NCBI GenBank assembly: GCA_943736015.1
Contig: OX031066.1
Location: 4,898,245-4,962,244 of the forward strand
Direction: 5' to 3'
From: Tridacna crocea
Taxonomy: Eukaryota > Mollusca > Bivalvia > Cardiida > Cardiidae
DNA length: 64,000 nucleotides
Made by a program: the position numbers and the translations under genes. Position 1 is the first letter of the stretch. The number at the start of each line of letters is the position of its first letter. The notes beneath the pieces are model-generated. The model was not told where the DNA came from. It saw only the letters and a program-made list of their open reading frames with translations, and made no database searches. Below are positions 35,573-48,517 of the stretch, piece by piece.

Positions 35573-37421
35573 TTGAAAGGACCAAAACAAGGTCTTCTGC
35601 CACCTTGTTTTCTTGAATTTTGGCCCTTTTTCAGTGAAATCTGGCATGTGTGGATGGTGCAAGCCTGGCAGTTTGCCAAGGACTGCACAGCAGCCTTTAA
35701 AAAAGACTTTAAATCCACTTTTATGCCGTTTTTTGTTCACTGTTTTTCTATTGATATATTAGGGCGCCATTTTGTTTGGCTGACTGGGCCCATTTTGATT
35801 TCTCAAAGCCTCTCTGACTGGCAGGCCGGGCCCAATTTTGAATTTCTCACAGCCTCTCTGATTGGCTGTTGGCACCCATTCTGATTTCCTAAAAGCTTCT
35901 GTGATTGGATAATTTCACAGAGGGATGAGATTTGATTGGATGATTGGGAGGGGGGGTATATGTTTATCCTTATTGACCTCTTACCATACAATGACGCCTT
36001 TTAACACCCCTAAAAGAGAAGGCTTTGGAAAATAATCTGAGAAAAGGAGACAATGCAGGTTACCAGCATTTTCTCCTTTTCTCACAATGTTTTCTACCCT
36101 ATCAAAGAAAATTTTGATTATTAGTTATTCTTACATCTTATTGTATCTTTATGGCCTATTTTTTTAATTCTTCAAACGAAAACAATATTTTTTTTTTTTT
36201 CATCAGAAAAAGTTTCTGCAACAGCAACCGGTTGCTTCTGAATTTTATTTTTTTGTGCAGCGGTTAAACATGACATTGACTTTTGACTCGCACGGTCACC
36301 AAAACTGACCCTGGTATGAAAACAGGGAAATGTTTGATTTACCTTTCTTTGATTTGTGCAACAGGTTTCAGTTGCCTCCGAAAGTGTCTTTACAATTTCA
36401 TGCGCAGCACGTAACCGTCTCATATGGGTGAGATGGTCATCGCAACCGAATCAATGGCCCTAGTGAGAAAAAACGAAAAAAGAAAAATCCCTATATTTGA
36501 CTTGAGAAACAGGTGTTGTCTGCTATGAAATGTCCCGTAAGTCGATTTTTTCATGTTTTCGCGGATACTTAACTGGCACCTACAAACGGTAGTCAGCGTA
36601 AATGGGTTTGTTGTCACGGTATAAAGAGATTGGAGGAAGAAAAAATAGAAATTTAGTTCCCTATATTTGACTTGGGAAACAGGTGTCGTCTGCTATGAAA
36701 TGTCCCGTAAGTCGATTTTTCATGTTTTCGCGGATACGTAACTGGCACCTACGAGACGGTAGTCAACGTAAATGGGTTTGTTGTCACGTACGATATAGAG
36801 AGATTGGAGAAAAAAAAAAAATAAAAAATTCAGTTCTCTTTGTTTGACTTATGCAACAGGAAGCAGTTGCTACTGAAAAGAGTCTTCATGTCTTTTTTTA
36901 GCCACTTGTCACATCATTTTCTGGTGTTCTTGCATGTGCGTAACTGGCACGTATGAAACAGTAGTCAACGTAACTGGGTTTCTTGTTGCGCTTTGAAGAT
37001 ATTAGAAAAATTATGCTGCAATTCCTTCCTACTGAAAGAGTTTTCAGTCTTTTTTTTAGCCACTTGTCACATTGTTTTCTGTGCTTTTCGCATGTGCATA
37101 ATTGGCAAGTATGAGGTGGTAATCAACGTAACTGCGTTTCTTGTCATGGTTTGAAGCGATTAGAAAAAATAACATTTCAGTTCCCTTTGTTTGATTTATG
37201 CAATAGGAAACAATTGCTAAATAAAGAGTTTTCAGTCCCTTTTTTAGCAACTTGTCACATTAATTTGTGTGTGTGTGTGTGTTTTTTTACAGTTTTTTTT
37301 ACACTGTTCATTGATCATTTTGGCTTATATGAATTTGATGTGGCCCGAATCAGGAAATCCAATTGAAGGGTAAAGGGGGCATCAAGGGTTTACTTTAAGG
37401 GAAGTAACTCTTGCAAGGGGC
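35573..37421. repeat. Unit 20 (1849 bp)
   Basis: 7 G, C at cggata, 12-6. Private ggcaagtatgagg near 37106, first ctgcgtttc allele, gaaac, (GT)8. Confidence 0.97.
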
Positions 37422-39273
37422 TTGAAAGGACCAAAACAAGGTCTTCTGCCACCTTGTTTTCTTGAATTTTGGCCCTTTTTCAGTGAAATCTGGCATGTGT
37501 GGATGGTGCAAGCCTGGCAGTTTGCCAAGGACTGCACAGCAGCCTTTAAAAAAGACTTTAAATCCACTTTTATGCCGTTTTTTGTTCACTGTTTTTCTAT
37601 TGATATATTAGGGCGCCATTTTGTTTGGCTGACTGGGCCCATTTTGATTTCTCAAAGCCTCTCTGACTGCCAGGCCGGGCCCAATTTTGAATTTCTCACA
37701 GCCTCTCTGATTGGCTGTTGGCACCCATTCTGATTTCCTAAAAGCTTCTGTGATTGGATAATTTCACAGAGGGATGAGATTTGATTGGATGATTGGGAGG
37801 GGGGGTATATGTTTATCCTTATTGACCTCTTACCATACAATGACGCCTTTTAACACCCCTAAAAGAGAAGGCTTTGGAAAATAATCTGAGAAAAGGAGAC
37901 AATGCAGGTTACCAGCATTTTCTCCTTTTCTCACAATGTTTTCTACCCTATCAAAGAAAATTTTGATTATTAGTTATTCTTACATCTTATTGTATCTTTA
38001 TGGCCTATTTTTTTAATTCTTCAAACGAAAACAATATTTTTTTTTTTTTCATCAGAAAAAGTTTCTGCAACAGCAACCGGTTGCTTCTGAATTTTATTTT
38101 TTTGTGCAGCGGTTAAACATGACATTGACTTTTGACTCGCACGGTCACCAAAACTGACCCTGGTATGAAAACAGGGAAATGTTTGATTTACCTTTCTTTG
38201 ATTTGTGCAACAGGTTTCAGTTGCCTCCGAAAGTGTCTTTACAATTTCATGCGCAGCACGTAACCGTCTCATATGGGTGAGATGGTCATCGCAACCGAAT
38301 CAATGGCCCTAGTGAGAAAAAACGAAAAAAGAAAAATCCCTATATTTGACTTGAGAAACAGGTGTTGTCTGCTATGAAATGTCCCGTAAGTCGATTTTTT
38401 CATGTTTTCGCGGATACTTAACTGGCACCTACAAACGGTAGTCAGCGTAAATGGGTTTGTTGTCACGGTATAAAGAGATTGGAGGAAGAAAAAATAGAAA
38501 TTTAGTTCCCTATATTTGACTTGGGAAACAGGTGTCGTCTGCTATGAAATGTCCCGTAAGTCGATTTTTCATGTTTTCGCGGATACGTAACTGGCACCTA
38601 CGAGACGGTAGTCAACGTAAATGGGTTTGTTGTCACGTATGATATAGAGAGATTGGAGAAAAAAAAAAAAATAAAAAATTCAGTTCTCTTTGTTTGACTT
38701 ATGCAACAGGAAGCAGTTGCTACTGAAAAGAGTCTTCATGTCTTTTTTTAGCCACTTGTCACATCATTTTCTGGTGTTCTTGCATGTGCGTAACTGGCAC
38801 GTATGAAACAGTAGTCAACGTAACTGGGTTTCTTGTTGCGCTTTGAAGATATTAGAAAAATTATGCTGCAATTCCTTCCTACTGAAAGAGTTTTCAGTCT
38901 TTTTTTTAGCCACTTGTCACATTGTTTTCTGTGCTTTTCGCATGTGCATAATTGGCACGTATGAGGTGGTAATCAACGTAACTGCGTTTCTTGTCATGGT
39001 TTGAAGTGATTAGAAAAAATAACATTTCAGTTCCCTTTGTTTGATTTATGCAATAGGAAACAATTGCTAAATAAAGAGTTTTCAGTCCCTTTTTTAGCAA
39101 CTTGTCACATTAATTTGTGTGTGTGTGTGTGTGTTTTTTTACAGTTTTTTTTACACTGTTCATTGATCATTTTGGCTTATATGAATTTGATGTGGCCCGA
39201 ATCAGGAAATCCAATTGAAGGGTAAAGGGGGCATCAAGGGTTTACTTTAAGGGAAGTAACTCTTGCAAGGGGC
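37422..39273. repeat. Unit 21 (1852 bp)
   Basis: Private ctgactgccagg (37670) and cacgtatgatatag (about 38640, a CpG to TpG change). C, 13-6, ctgcgtttc, gaagtgatt, (GT)9. Confidence 0.97.
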
Positions 39274-41117
39274 TTGAAAGGACCAAAACAAGGTCTTCTG
39301 CCACCTTGTTTTCTTGAATTTTGGCCCTTTTTCAGTGAAATCTGGCATGTGTGGATGGTGCAAGCCTGGCAGTTTGCCAAGGACTGCACAGCAGCCTTTA
39401 AAAAAGACTTTAAATCCACTTTTATGCCGTTTTTTGTTCACTGTTTTTCTATTGATATATTAGGGCGCCATTTTGTTTGGCTGACTGGGCCCATTTTGAT
39501 TTCTCAAAGCCTCTCTGACTGGCAGGCCGGGCCCAATTTTGAATTTCTCACAGCCTCTCTGATTGGCTGTTGGCACCCATTCTGATTTCCTAAAAGCTTC
39601 TGTGATTGGATAATTTCACAGAGGGATGAGATTTGATTGGATGATTGGGAGGGGGGGTATATGTTTATCCTTATTGACCTCTTACCATACAATGACGCCT
39701 TTTAACACCCCTAAAAGAGAAGGCTTTGGAAAATAATCTGAGAAAAGGAGACAATGCAGGTTACCAGCATTTTCTCCTTTTCTCACAATGTTTTCTACCC
39801 TATCAAAGAAAATTTTGATTATTAGTTATTCTTACATCTTATTGTATCTTTATGGCCTATTTTTTTAATTCTTCAAACGAAAACAATATTTTTTTTTTTT
39901 TCATCAGAAAAAGTTTCTGCAACAGCAACCGGTTGCTTCTGAATTTTATTTTTTTGTGCAGCGGTTAAACATGACATTGACTTTTGACTCGCACGGTCAC
40001 CAAAACTGACCCTGGTATGAAAACAGGGAAATGTTTGATTTACCTTTCTTTGATTTGTGCAACAGGTTTCAGTTGCCTCCGAAAGTGTCTTTACAATTTC
40101 ATGCGCAGCACGTAACCGTCTCATATGGGTGAGATGGTCATCGCAACCGAATCAATGGCCCTAGTGAGAAAAAACGAAAAAAGAAAAATCCCTATATTTG
40201 ACTTGAGAAACAGGTGTTGTCTGCTATGAAATGTCCCGTAAGTCGATTTTTTCATGTTTTCGCGGATACTTAACTGGCACCTACAAACGGTAGTCAGCGT
40301 AAATGGGTTTGTTGTCACGGTATAAAGAGATTGGAGGAAGAAAAAATAGAAATTTAGTTCCCTATATTTGACTTGGGAAACAGGTGTCGTCTGCTATGAA
40401 ATGTCCCGTAAGTCGATTTTTCATGTTTTCGCGGATACGTAACTGGCACCTACGAGACGGTAGTCAACGTAAATGGGTTTGTTGTCACGTACGATATAGA
40501 GAGATTGGAGAAAAAAAAAAAAATAAAAAATTCAGTTCTCTTTGTTTGACTTATGCAACAGGAAGCAGTTGCTACTGAAAAGAGTCTTCATGTCTTTTTT
40601 TAGCCACTTGTCACATCATTTTCTGGTGTTCTTGCATGTGCGTAACTGGCACGTATGAAACAGTAGTCAACGTAACTGGGTTTCTTGTTGCGCTTTGAAG
40701 ATATTAGAAAAATTATGCTGCAATTCCTTCCTACTGAAAGAGTTTTCAGTCTTTTTTTTAGCCACTTGTCACATTGTTTTCTGTGCTTTTCGCATGTGCA
40801 TAATTGGCACGTATGAGGTGGTAATCAACGTAACTGGGTTTCTTGTCATGGTTTGAAGCGATTAGAAAAAATAACATTTCAGTTCCCTTTGTTTGATTTA
40901 TGCAATAGGAAACAATTGCTAAATAAAGAGTTTTCAGTCCCTTTTTTAGCAACTTGTCACATTAATTTCTGTGTGTGTTTTTTTACAGTTTTTTTTACAC
41001 TGTTCATTGATCATTTTGGCTTATATGAATTTGATGTGGCCCGAATCAGGAAATCCAATTGAAGGGTAAAGGGGGCATCAAGGGTTTACTTTAAGGGAAG
41101 TAACTCTTGCAAGGGGC
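39274..41117. repeat. Unit 22 (1844 bp), short-GT unit
   Basis: 7 G, C, 13-6, gaaac, GT tract reduced to (GT)4 in the context aatttctgtg near 40970. This accounts for most of its shorter length. Confidence 0.97.
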
Positions 41118-42969
41118 TTGAAAGGACCAAAACAAGGTCTTCTGCCACCTTGTTTTCTTGAATTTTGGCCCTTTTTCAGTGAAATCTGGCATGTGTGGAT
41201 GGTGCAAGCCTGGCAGTTTGCCAAGGACTGCACAGCAGCCTTTAAAAAAGACTTTAAATCCACTTTTATGCCGTTTTTTGTTCACTGTTTTTCTATTGAT
41301 ATATTAGGGCGCCATTTTGTTTGGCTGACTGGGCCCATTTTGATTTCTCAAAGCCTCTCTGACTGGCAGGCCGGGCCCAATTTTGAATTTCTCACAGCCT
41401 CTCTGATTGGCTGTTGGCACCCATTCTGATTTCCTAAAAGCTTCTGTGATTGGATAATTTCACAGAGGGATGAGATTTGATTGGATGATTGGGAGGGGGG
41501 GTATATGTTTATCCTTATTGACCTCTTACCATACAATGACGCCTTTTAACACCCCTAAAAGAGAAGGCTTTGGAAAATAATCTGAGAAAAGGAGACAATG
41601 CAGGTTACCAGCATTTTCTCCTTTTCTCACAATGTTTTCTACCCTATCAAAGAAAATTTTGATTATTAGTTATTCTTACATCTTATTGTATCTTTATGGC
41701 CTATTTTTTATAATTCTTCAAACGAAAACAATATTTTTTTTTTTTTCATCAGAAAAAGTTTCTGCAACAGCAACCGGTTGCTTCTGAATTTTATTTTTTT
41801 GTGCAGCGGTTAAACATGACATTGACTTTTGACTCGCACGGTCACCAAAACTGACCCTGGTATGAAAACAGGGAAATGTTTGATTTACCTTTCTTTGATT
41901 TGTGCAACAGGTTTCAGTTGCCTCCGAAAGTGTCTTTACAATTTCATGCGCAGCACGTAACCGTCTCATATGGGTGAGATGGTCATCGCAACCGAATCAA
42001 TGGCCCTAGTGAGAAAAAACGAAAAAAGAAAAATCCCTATATTTGACTTGAGAAACAGGTGTTGTCTGCTATGAAATGTCCCGTAAGTCGATTTTTTCAT
42101 GTTTTCGCGGATACTTAACTGGCACCTACAAACGGTAGTCAGCGTAAATGGGTTTGTTGTCACGGTATAAAGAGATTGGAGGAAGAAAAAATAGAAATTT
42201 AGTTCCCTATATTTGACTTGGGAAACAGGTGTCGTCTGCTATGAAATGTCCCGTAAGTCGATTTTTCATGTTTTCGCGGATACGTAACTGGCACCTACGA
42301 GACGGTAGTCAACGTAAATGGGTTTGTTGTCACGTACGATATAGAGAGATTGGAGAAAAAAAAAAAATAAAAAATTCAGTTCTCTTTGTTTGACTTATGC
42401 AACAGGAAGCAGTTGCTACTGAAAAGAGTCTTCATGTCTTTTTTTAGCCACTTGTCACATCATTTTCTGGTGTTCTTGCATGTGCGTAACTGGCACGTAT
42501 GAAACAGTAGTCAACGTAACTGGGTTTCTTGTTGCGCTTTGAAGATATTAGAAAAATTATGCTGCAATTCCTTCCTACTGAAAGAGTTTTCAGTCTTTTT
42601 TTTAGCCACTTGTCACATTGTTTTCTGTGCTTTTCGCATGTGCATAATTGGCACGTATGAGGTGGTAATCAACGTAACTGGGTTTCTTGTCATGGTTTGA
42701 AGCGATTAGAAAAAATAACATTTCAGTTCCCTTTGTTTGATTTATGCAATAGGAAACAATTGCTAAATAAAGAGTTTTCAGTCCCTTTTTTAGCAACTTG
42801 TCACATTAATTTGTGTGTGTGTGTGTGTGTTTTTTTACAGTTTTTTTTACACTGTTCATTGATCATTTTGGCTTATATGAATTTGATGTGGCCCGAATCA
42901 GGAAATCCAATTGAAGGGTAAAGGGGGCATCAAGGGTTTACTTTAAGGGAAGTAACTCTTGCAAGGGGC
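41118..42969. repeat. Unit 23 (1852 bp), ataattc variant
   Basis: Has ttttttataattc before the cttcaaacg segment (about 41705). C, 12-6, gaaac, (GT)9. Confidence 0.97.
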
Positions 42970-44821
42970 TTGAAAGGACCAAAACAAGGTCTTCTGCCAC
43001 CTTGTTTTCTTGAATTTTGGCCCTTTTTCAGTGAAATCTGGCATGTGTGGATGGTGCAAGCCTGGCAGTTTGCCAAGGACTGCACAGCAGCCTTTAAAAA
43101 AGACTTTAAATCCACTTTTATGCCGTTTTTTGTTCACTGTTTTTCTATTGATATATTAGGGCGCCATTTTGTTTGGCTGACTGGGCCCATTTTGATTTCT
43201 CAAAGCCTCTCTGACTGGCAGGCCGGGCCCAATTTTGAATTTCTCACAGCCTCTCTGATTGGCTGTTGGCACCCATTCTGATTTCCTAAAAGCTTCTGTG
43301 ATTGGATAATTTCACAGAGGGATGAGATTTGATTGGATGATTGGGAGGGGGGGTATATGTTTATCCTTATTGACCTCTTACCATACAATGACGCCTTTTA
43401 ACACCCCTAAAAGAGAAGGCTTTGGAAAATAATCTGAGAAAAGGAGACAATGCAGGTTACCAGCATTTTCTCCTTTTCTCACAATGTTTTCTACCCTATC
43501 AAAGAAAATTTTGATTATTAGTTATTCTTACATCTTATTGTATCTTTATGGCCTATTTTTTATAATTCTTCAAACGAAAACAATATTTTTTTTTTTTTCA
43601 TCAGAAAAAGTTTCTGCAACAGCAACCGGTTGCTTCTGAATTTTATTTTTTTGTGCAGCGGTTAAACATGACATTGACTTTTGACTCGCACGGTCACCAA
43701 AACTGACCCTGGTATGAAAACAGGGAAATGTTTGATTTACCTTTCTTTGATTTGTGCAACAGGTTTCAGTTGCCTCCGAAAGTGTCTTTACAATTTCATG
43801 CGCAGCACGTAACCGTCTCATATGGGTGAGATGGTCATCGCAACCGAATCAATGGCCCTAGTGAGAAAAAACGAAAAAAGAAAAATCCCTATATTTGACT
43901 TGAGAAACAGGTGTTGTCTGCTATGAAATGTCCCGTAAGTCGATTTTTTCATGTTTTCGCGGATACTTAACTGGCACCTACAAACGGTAGTCAGCGTAAA
44001 TGGGTTTGTTGTCACGGTATAAAGAGATTGGAGGAAGAAAAAATAGAAATTTAGTTCCCTATATTTGACTTGGGAAACAGGTGTCGTCTGCTATGAAATG
44101 TCCCGTAAGTCGATTTTTCATGTTTTCGCGGATACGTAACTGGCACCTACGAGACGGTAGTCAACGTAAATGGGTTTGTTGTCACGTACGATATAGAGAG
44201 ATTGGAGAAAAAAAAAAAATAAAAAATTCAGTTCTCTTTGTTTGACTTATGCAACAGGAAGCAGTTGCTACTGAAAAGAGTCTTCATGTCTTTTTTTAGC
44301 CACTTGTCACATCATTTTCTGGTGTTCTTGCATGTGCGTAACTGGCACGTATGAAACAGTAGTCAACGTAACTGGGTTTCTTGTTGCGCTTTGAAGATAT
44401 TAGAAAAATTATGCTGCAATTCCTTCCTACTGAAAGAGTTTTCAGTCTTTTTTTTAGCCACTTGTCACATTGTTTTCTGTGCTTTTCGCATGTGCATAAT
44501 TGGCACGTATGAGGTGGTAATCAACGTAACTGGGTTTCTTGTCATGGTTTGAAGCGATTAGAAAAAATAACATTTCAGTTCCCTTTGTTTGATTTATGCA
44601 ATAGGAAACAATTGCTAAATAAAGAGTTTTCAGTCCCTTTTTTAGCAACTTGTCACATTAATTTGTGTGTGTGTGTGTGTGTTTTTTTACAGTTTTTTTT
44701 ACACTGTTCATTGATCATTTTGGCTTATATGAATTTGATGTGGCCCGAATCAGGAAATCCAATTGAAGGGTAAAGGGGGCATCAAGGGTTTACTTTAAGG
44801 GAAGTAACTCTTGCAAGGGGC
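42970..44821. repeat. Unit 24 (1852 bp), ataattc variant
   Basis: ttttttataattc near 43560, C, 12-6, gaaac, (GT)9. Very close to unit 23. Confidence 0.97.
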
Positions 44822-46673
44822 TTGAAAGGACCAAAACAGGGTCTTCTGCCACCTTGTTTTCTTGAATTTTGGCCCTTTTTCAGTGAAATCTGGCATGTGT
44901 GGATGGTGCAAGCCTGGCAGTTTGCCAAGGACTGCACAGCAGCCTTTAAAAAAGACTTTAAATCCACTTTTATGCCGTTTTTTGTTCACTGTTTTTCTAT
45001 TGATATATTAGGGCGCCATTTTGTTTGGCTGACTGGGCCCATTTTGATTTCTCAAAGCCTCTCTGACTGGCAGGCCGGGCCCAATTTTGAATTTCTCACA
45101 GCCTCTCTGATTGGCTGTTGGCACCCATTCTGATTTCCTAAAAGCTTCTGTGATTGGATAATTTCACAGAGGGATGAGATTTGATTGGATGATTGGGAGG
45201 GGGGGTATATGTTTATCCTTATTGACCTCTTACCATACAATGACGCCTTTTAACACCCCTAAAAGAGAAGGCTTTGGAAAATAATCTGAGAAAAGGAGAC
45301 AATGCAGGTTACCAGCATTTTCTCCTTTTCTCACAATGTTTTCTACCCTATCAAAGAAAATTTTGATTATTAGTTATTCTTACATCTTATTGTATCTTTA
45401 TGGCCTATTTTTTTAATTCTTCAAACGAAAACAATATTTTTTTTTTTTTCATCAGAAAAAGTTTCTGCAACAGCAACCGGTTGCTTCTGAATTTTATTTT
45501 TTTGTGCAGCGGTTAAACATGACATTGACTTTTGACTCGCACGGTCACCAAAACTGACCCTGGTATGAAAACAGGGAAATGTTTGATTTACCTTTCTTTG
45601 ATTTGTGCAACAGGTTTCAGTTGCCTCCGAAAGTGTCTTTACAATTTCATGCGCAGCACGTAACCGTCTCATATGGGTGAGATGGTCATCGCAACCGAAT
45701 CAATGGCCCTAGTGAGAAAAAACGAAAAAAGAAAAATCCCTATATTTGACTTGAGAAACAGGTGTTGTCTGCTATGAAATGTCCCGTAAGTCGATTTTTT
45801 CATGTTTTCGCGGATACTTAACTGGCACCTACAAACGGTAGTCAGCGTAAATGGGTTTGTTGTCACGGTATAAAGAGATTGGAGGAAGAAAAAATAGAAA
45901 TTTAGTTCCCTATATTTGACTTGGGAAACAGGTGTCGTCTGCTATGAAATGTCCCGTAAGTCGATTTTTCATGTTTTCGCGGATACGTAACTGGCACCTA
46001 CGAGACGGTAGTCAACGTAAATGGGTTTGTTGTCACGTACGATATAGAGAGATTGGAGAAAAAAAAAAAAATAGAAAATTCAGTTCTCTTTGTTTGACTT
46101 ATGCAACAGGAAGCAGTTGCTACTGAAAAGAGTCTTCATGTCTTTTTTTAGCCACTTGTCACATCATTTTCTGGTGTTCTTGCATGTGCGTAACTGGCAC
46201 GTATGAAACAGTAGTCAACGTAACTGGGTTTCTTGTTGCGCTTTGAAGATATTAGAAAAATTATGCTGCAATTCCTTCCTACTGAAAGAGTTTTCAGTCT
46301 TTTTTTTAGCCACTTGTCACATTGTTTTCTGTGCTTTTCGCATGTGCATAATTGGCACGTATGAGGTGGTAATCAACGTAACTGGGTTTCTTGTCATGGT
46401 TTGAAGCGATTAGAAAAAATAACATTTCAGTTCCCTTTGTTTGATTTATGCAATAGGAAACAATTGCTAAATAAAGAGTTTTCAGTCCCTTTTTTAGCAA
46501 CTTGTCACATTAATTTGTGTGTGTGTGTGTGTGTTTTTTTACAGTTTTTTTTACACTGTTCATTGATCATTTTGGCTTATATGAATTTGATGTGGCCCGA
46601 ATCAGGAAATCCAATTGAAGGGTAAAGGGGGCATCAAGGGTTTACTTTAAGGGAAGTAACTCTTGCAAGGGGC
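44822..46673. repeat. Unit 25 (1852 bp), acaggg variant
   Basis: aaaacagggtc instead of aaaacaaggtc near 44839, shared only with unit 34. Normal T-run. The A-tract is 13 A then atagaaaattc, which destroys the AATAAA there. (GT)9. Confidence 0.97.
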
Positions 46674-48517
46674 TTGAAAGGACCAAAACAAGGTCTTCTG
46701 CCACCTTGTTTTCTTGAATTTTGGCCCTTTTTCAGTGAAATCTGGCATGTGTGGATGGTGCAAGCCTGGCAGTTTGCCAAGGACTGCACAGCAGCCTTTA
46801 AAAAAGACTTTAAATCCACTTTTATGCCGTTTTTTGTTCACTGTTTTTCTATTGATATATTAGGGCGCCATTTTGTTTGGCTGACTGGGCCCATTTTGAT
46901 TTCTCAAAGCCTCTCTGACTGGCAGGCCGGGCCCAATTTTGAATTTCTCACAGCCTCTCTGATTGGCTGTTGGCACCCATTCTGATTTCCTAAAAGCTTC
47001 TGTGATTGGATAATTTCACAGAGGGATGAGATTTGATTGGATGATTGGGAGGGGGGGTATATGTTTATCCTTATTGACCTCTTACCATACAATGACGCCT
47101 TTTAACACCCCTAAAAGAGAAGGCTTTGGAAAATAATCTGAGAAAAGGAGACAATGCAGGTTACCAGCATTTTCTCCTTTTCTCACAATGTTTTCTACCC
47201 TATCAAAGAAAATTTTGATTATTAGTTATTCTTACATCTTATTGTATCTTTATGGCCTATTTTTTTAATTCTTCAAACGAAAACAATATTTTTTTTTTTT
47301 TCATCAGAAAAAGTTTCTGCAACAGCAACCGGTTGCTTCTGAATTTTATTTTTTTGTGCAGCGGTTAAACATGACATTGACTTTTGACTCGCACGGTCAC
47401 CAAAACTGACCCTGGTATGAAAACAGGGAAATGTTTGATTTACCTTTCTTTGATTTGTGCAACAGGTTTCAGTTGCCTCCGAAAGTGTCTTTACAATTTC
47501 ATGCGCAGCACGTAACCGTCTCATATGGGTGAGATGGTCATCGCAACCGAATCAATGGCCCTAGTGAGAAAAAACGAAAAAAGAAAAATCCCTATATTTG
47601 ACTTGAGAAACAGGTGTTGTCTGCTATGAAATGTCCCGTAAGTCGATTTTTTCATGTTTTCGCGGATACTTAACTGGCACCTACAAACGGTAGTCAGCGT
47701 AAATGGGTTTGTTGTCACGGTATAAAGAGATTGGAGGAAGAAAAAATAGAAATTTAGTTCCCTATATTTGACTTGGGAAACAGGTGTCGTCTGCTATGAA
47801 ATGTCCCGTAAGTCGATTTTTCATGTTTTCGCGGATACGTAACTGGCACCTACGAGACGGTAGTCAACGTAAATGGGTTTGTTGTCACGTACGATATAGA
47901 GAGATTGGAGAAAAAAAAAAAAATAAAAAATTCAGTTCTCTTTGTTTGACTTATGCAACAGGAAGCAGTTGCTACTGAAAAGAGTCTTCATGTCTTTTTT
48001 TAGCCACTTGTCACATCATTTTCTGGTGTTCTTGCATGTGCGTAACTGGCACGTATGAAACAGTAGTCAACGTAACTGGGTTTCTTGTTGCGCTTTGAAG
48101 ATATTAGAAAAATTATGCTGCAATTCCTTCCTACTGAAAGAGTTTTCAGTCTTTTTTTTAGCCACTTGTCACATTGTTTTCTGTGCTTTTCGCATGTGCA
48201 TAATTGGCACGTATGAGGTGGTAATCAACGTAACTGGGTTTCTTGTCATGGTTTGAAGCGATTAGAAAAAATAACATTTCAGTTCCCTTTGTTTGATTTA
48301 TGCAATAGGAAACAATTGCTAAATAAAGAGTTTTCAGTCCCTTTTTTAGCAACTTGTCACATTAATTTCTGTGTGTGTTTTTTTACAGTTTTTTTTACAC
48401 TGTTCATTGATCATTTTGGCTTATATGAATTTGATGTGGCCCGAATCAGGAAATCCAATTGAAGGGTAAAGGGGGCATCAAGGGTTTACTTTAAGGGAAG
48501 TAACTCTTGCAAGGGGC
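46674..48517. repeat. Unit 26 (1844 bp), short-GT unit
   Basis: 7 G, C, 13-6, gaaac, (GT)4 near 48370, as in units 22 and 32. Confidence 0.97.
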
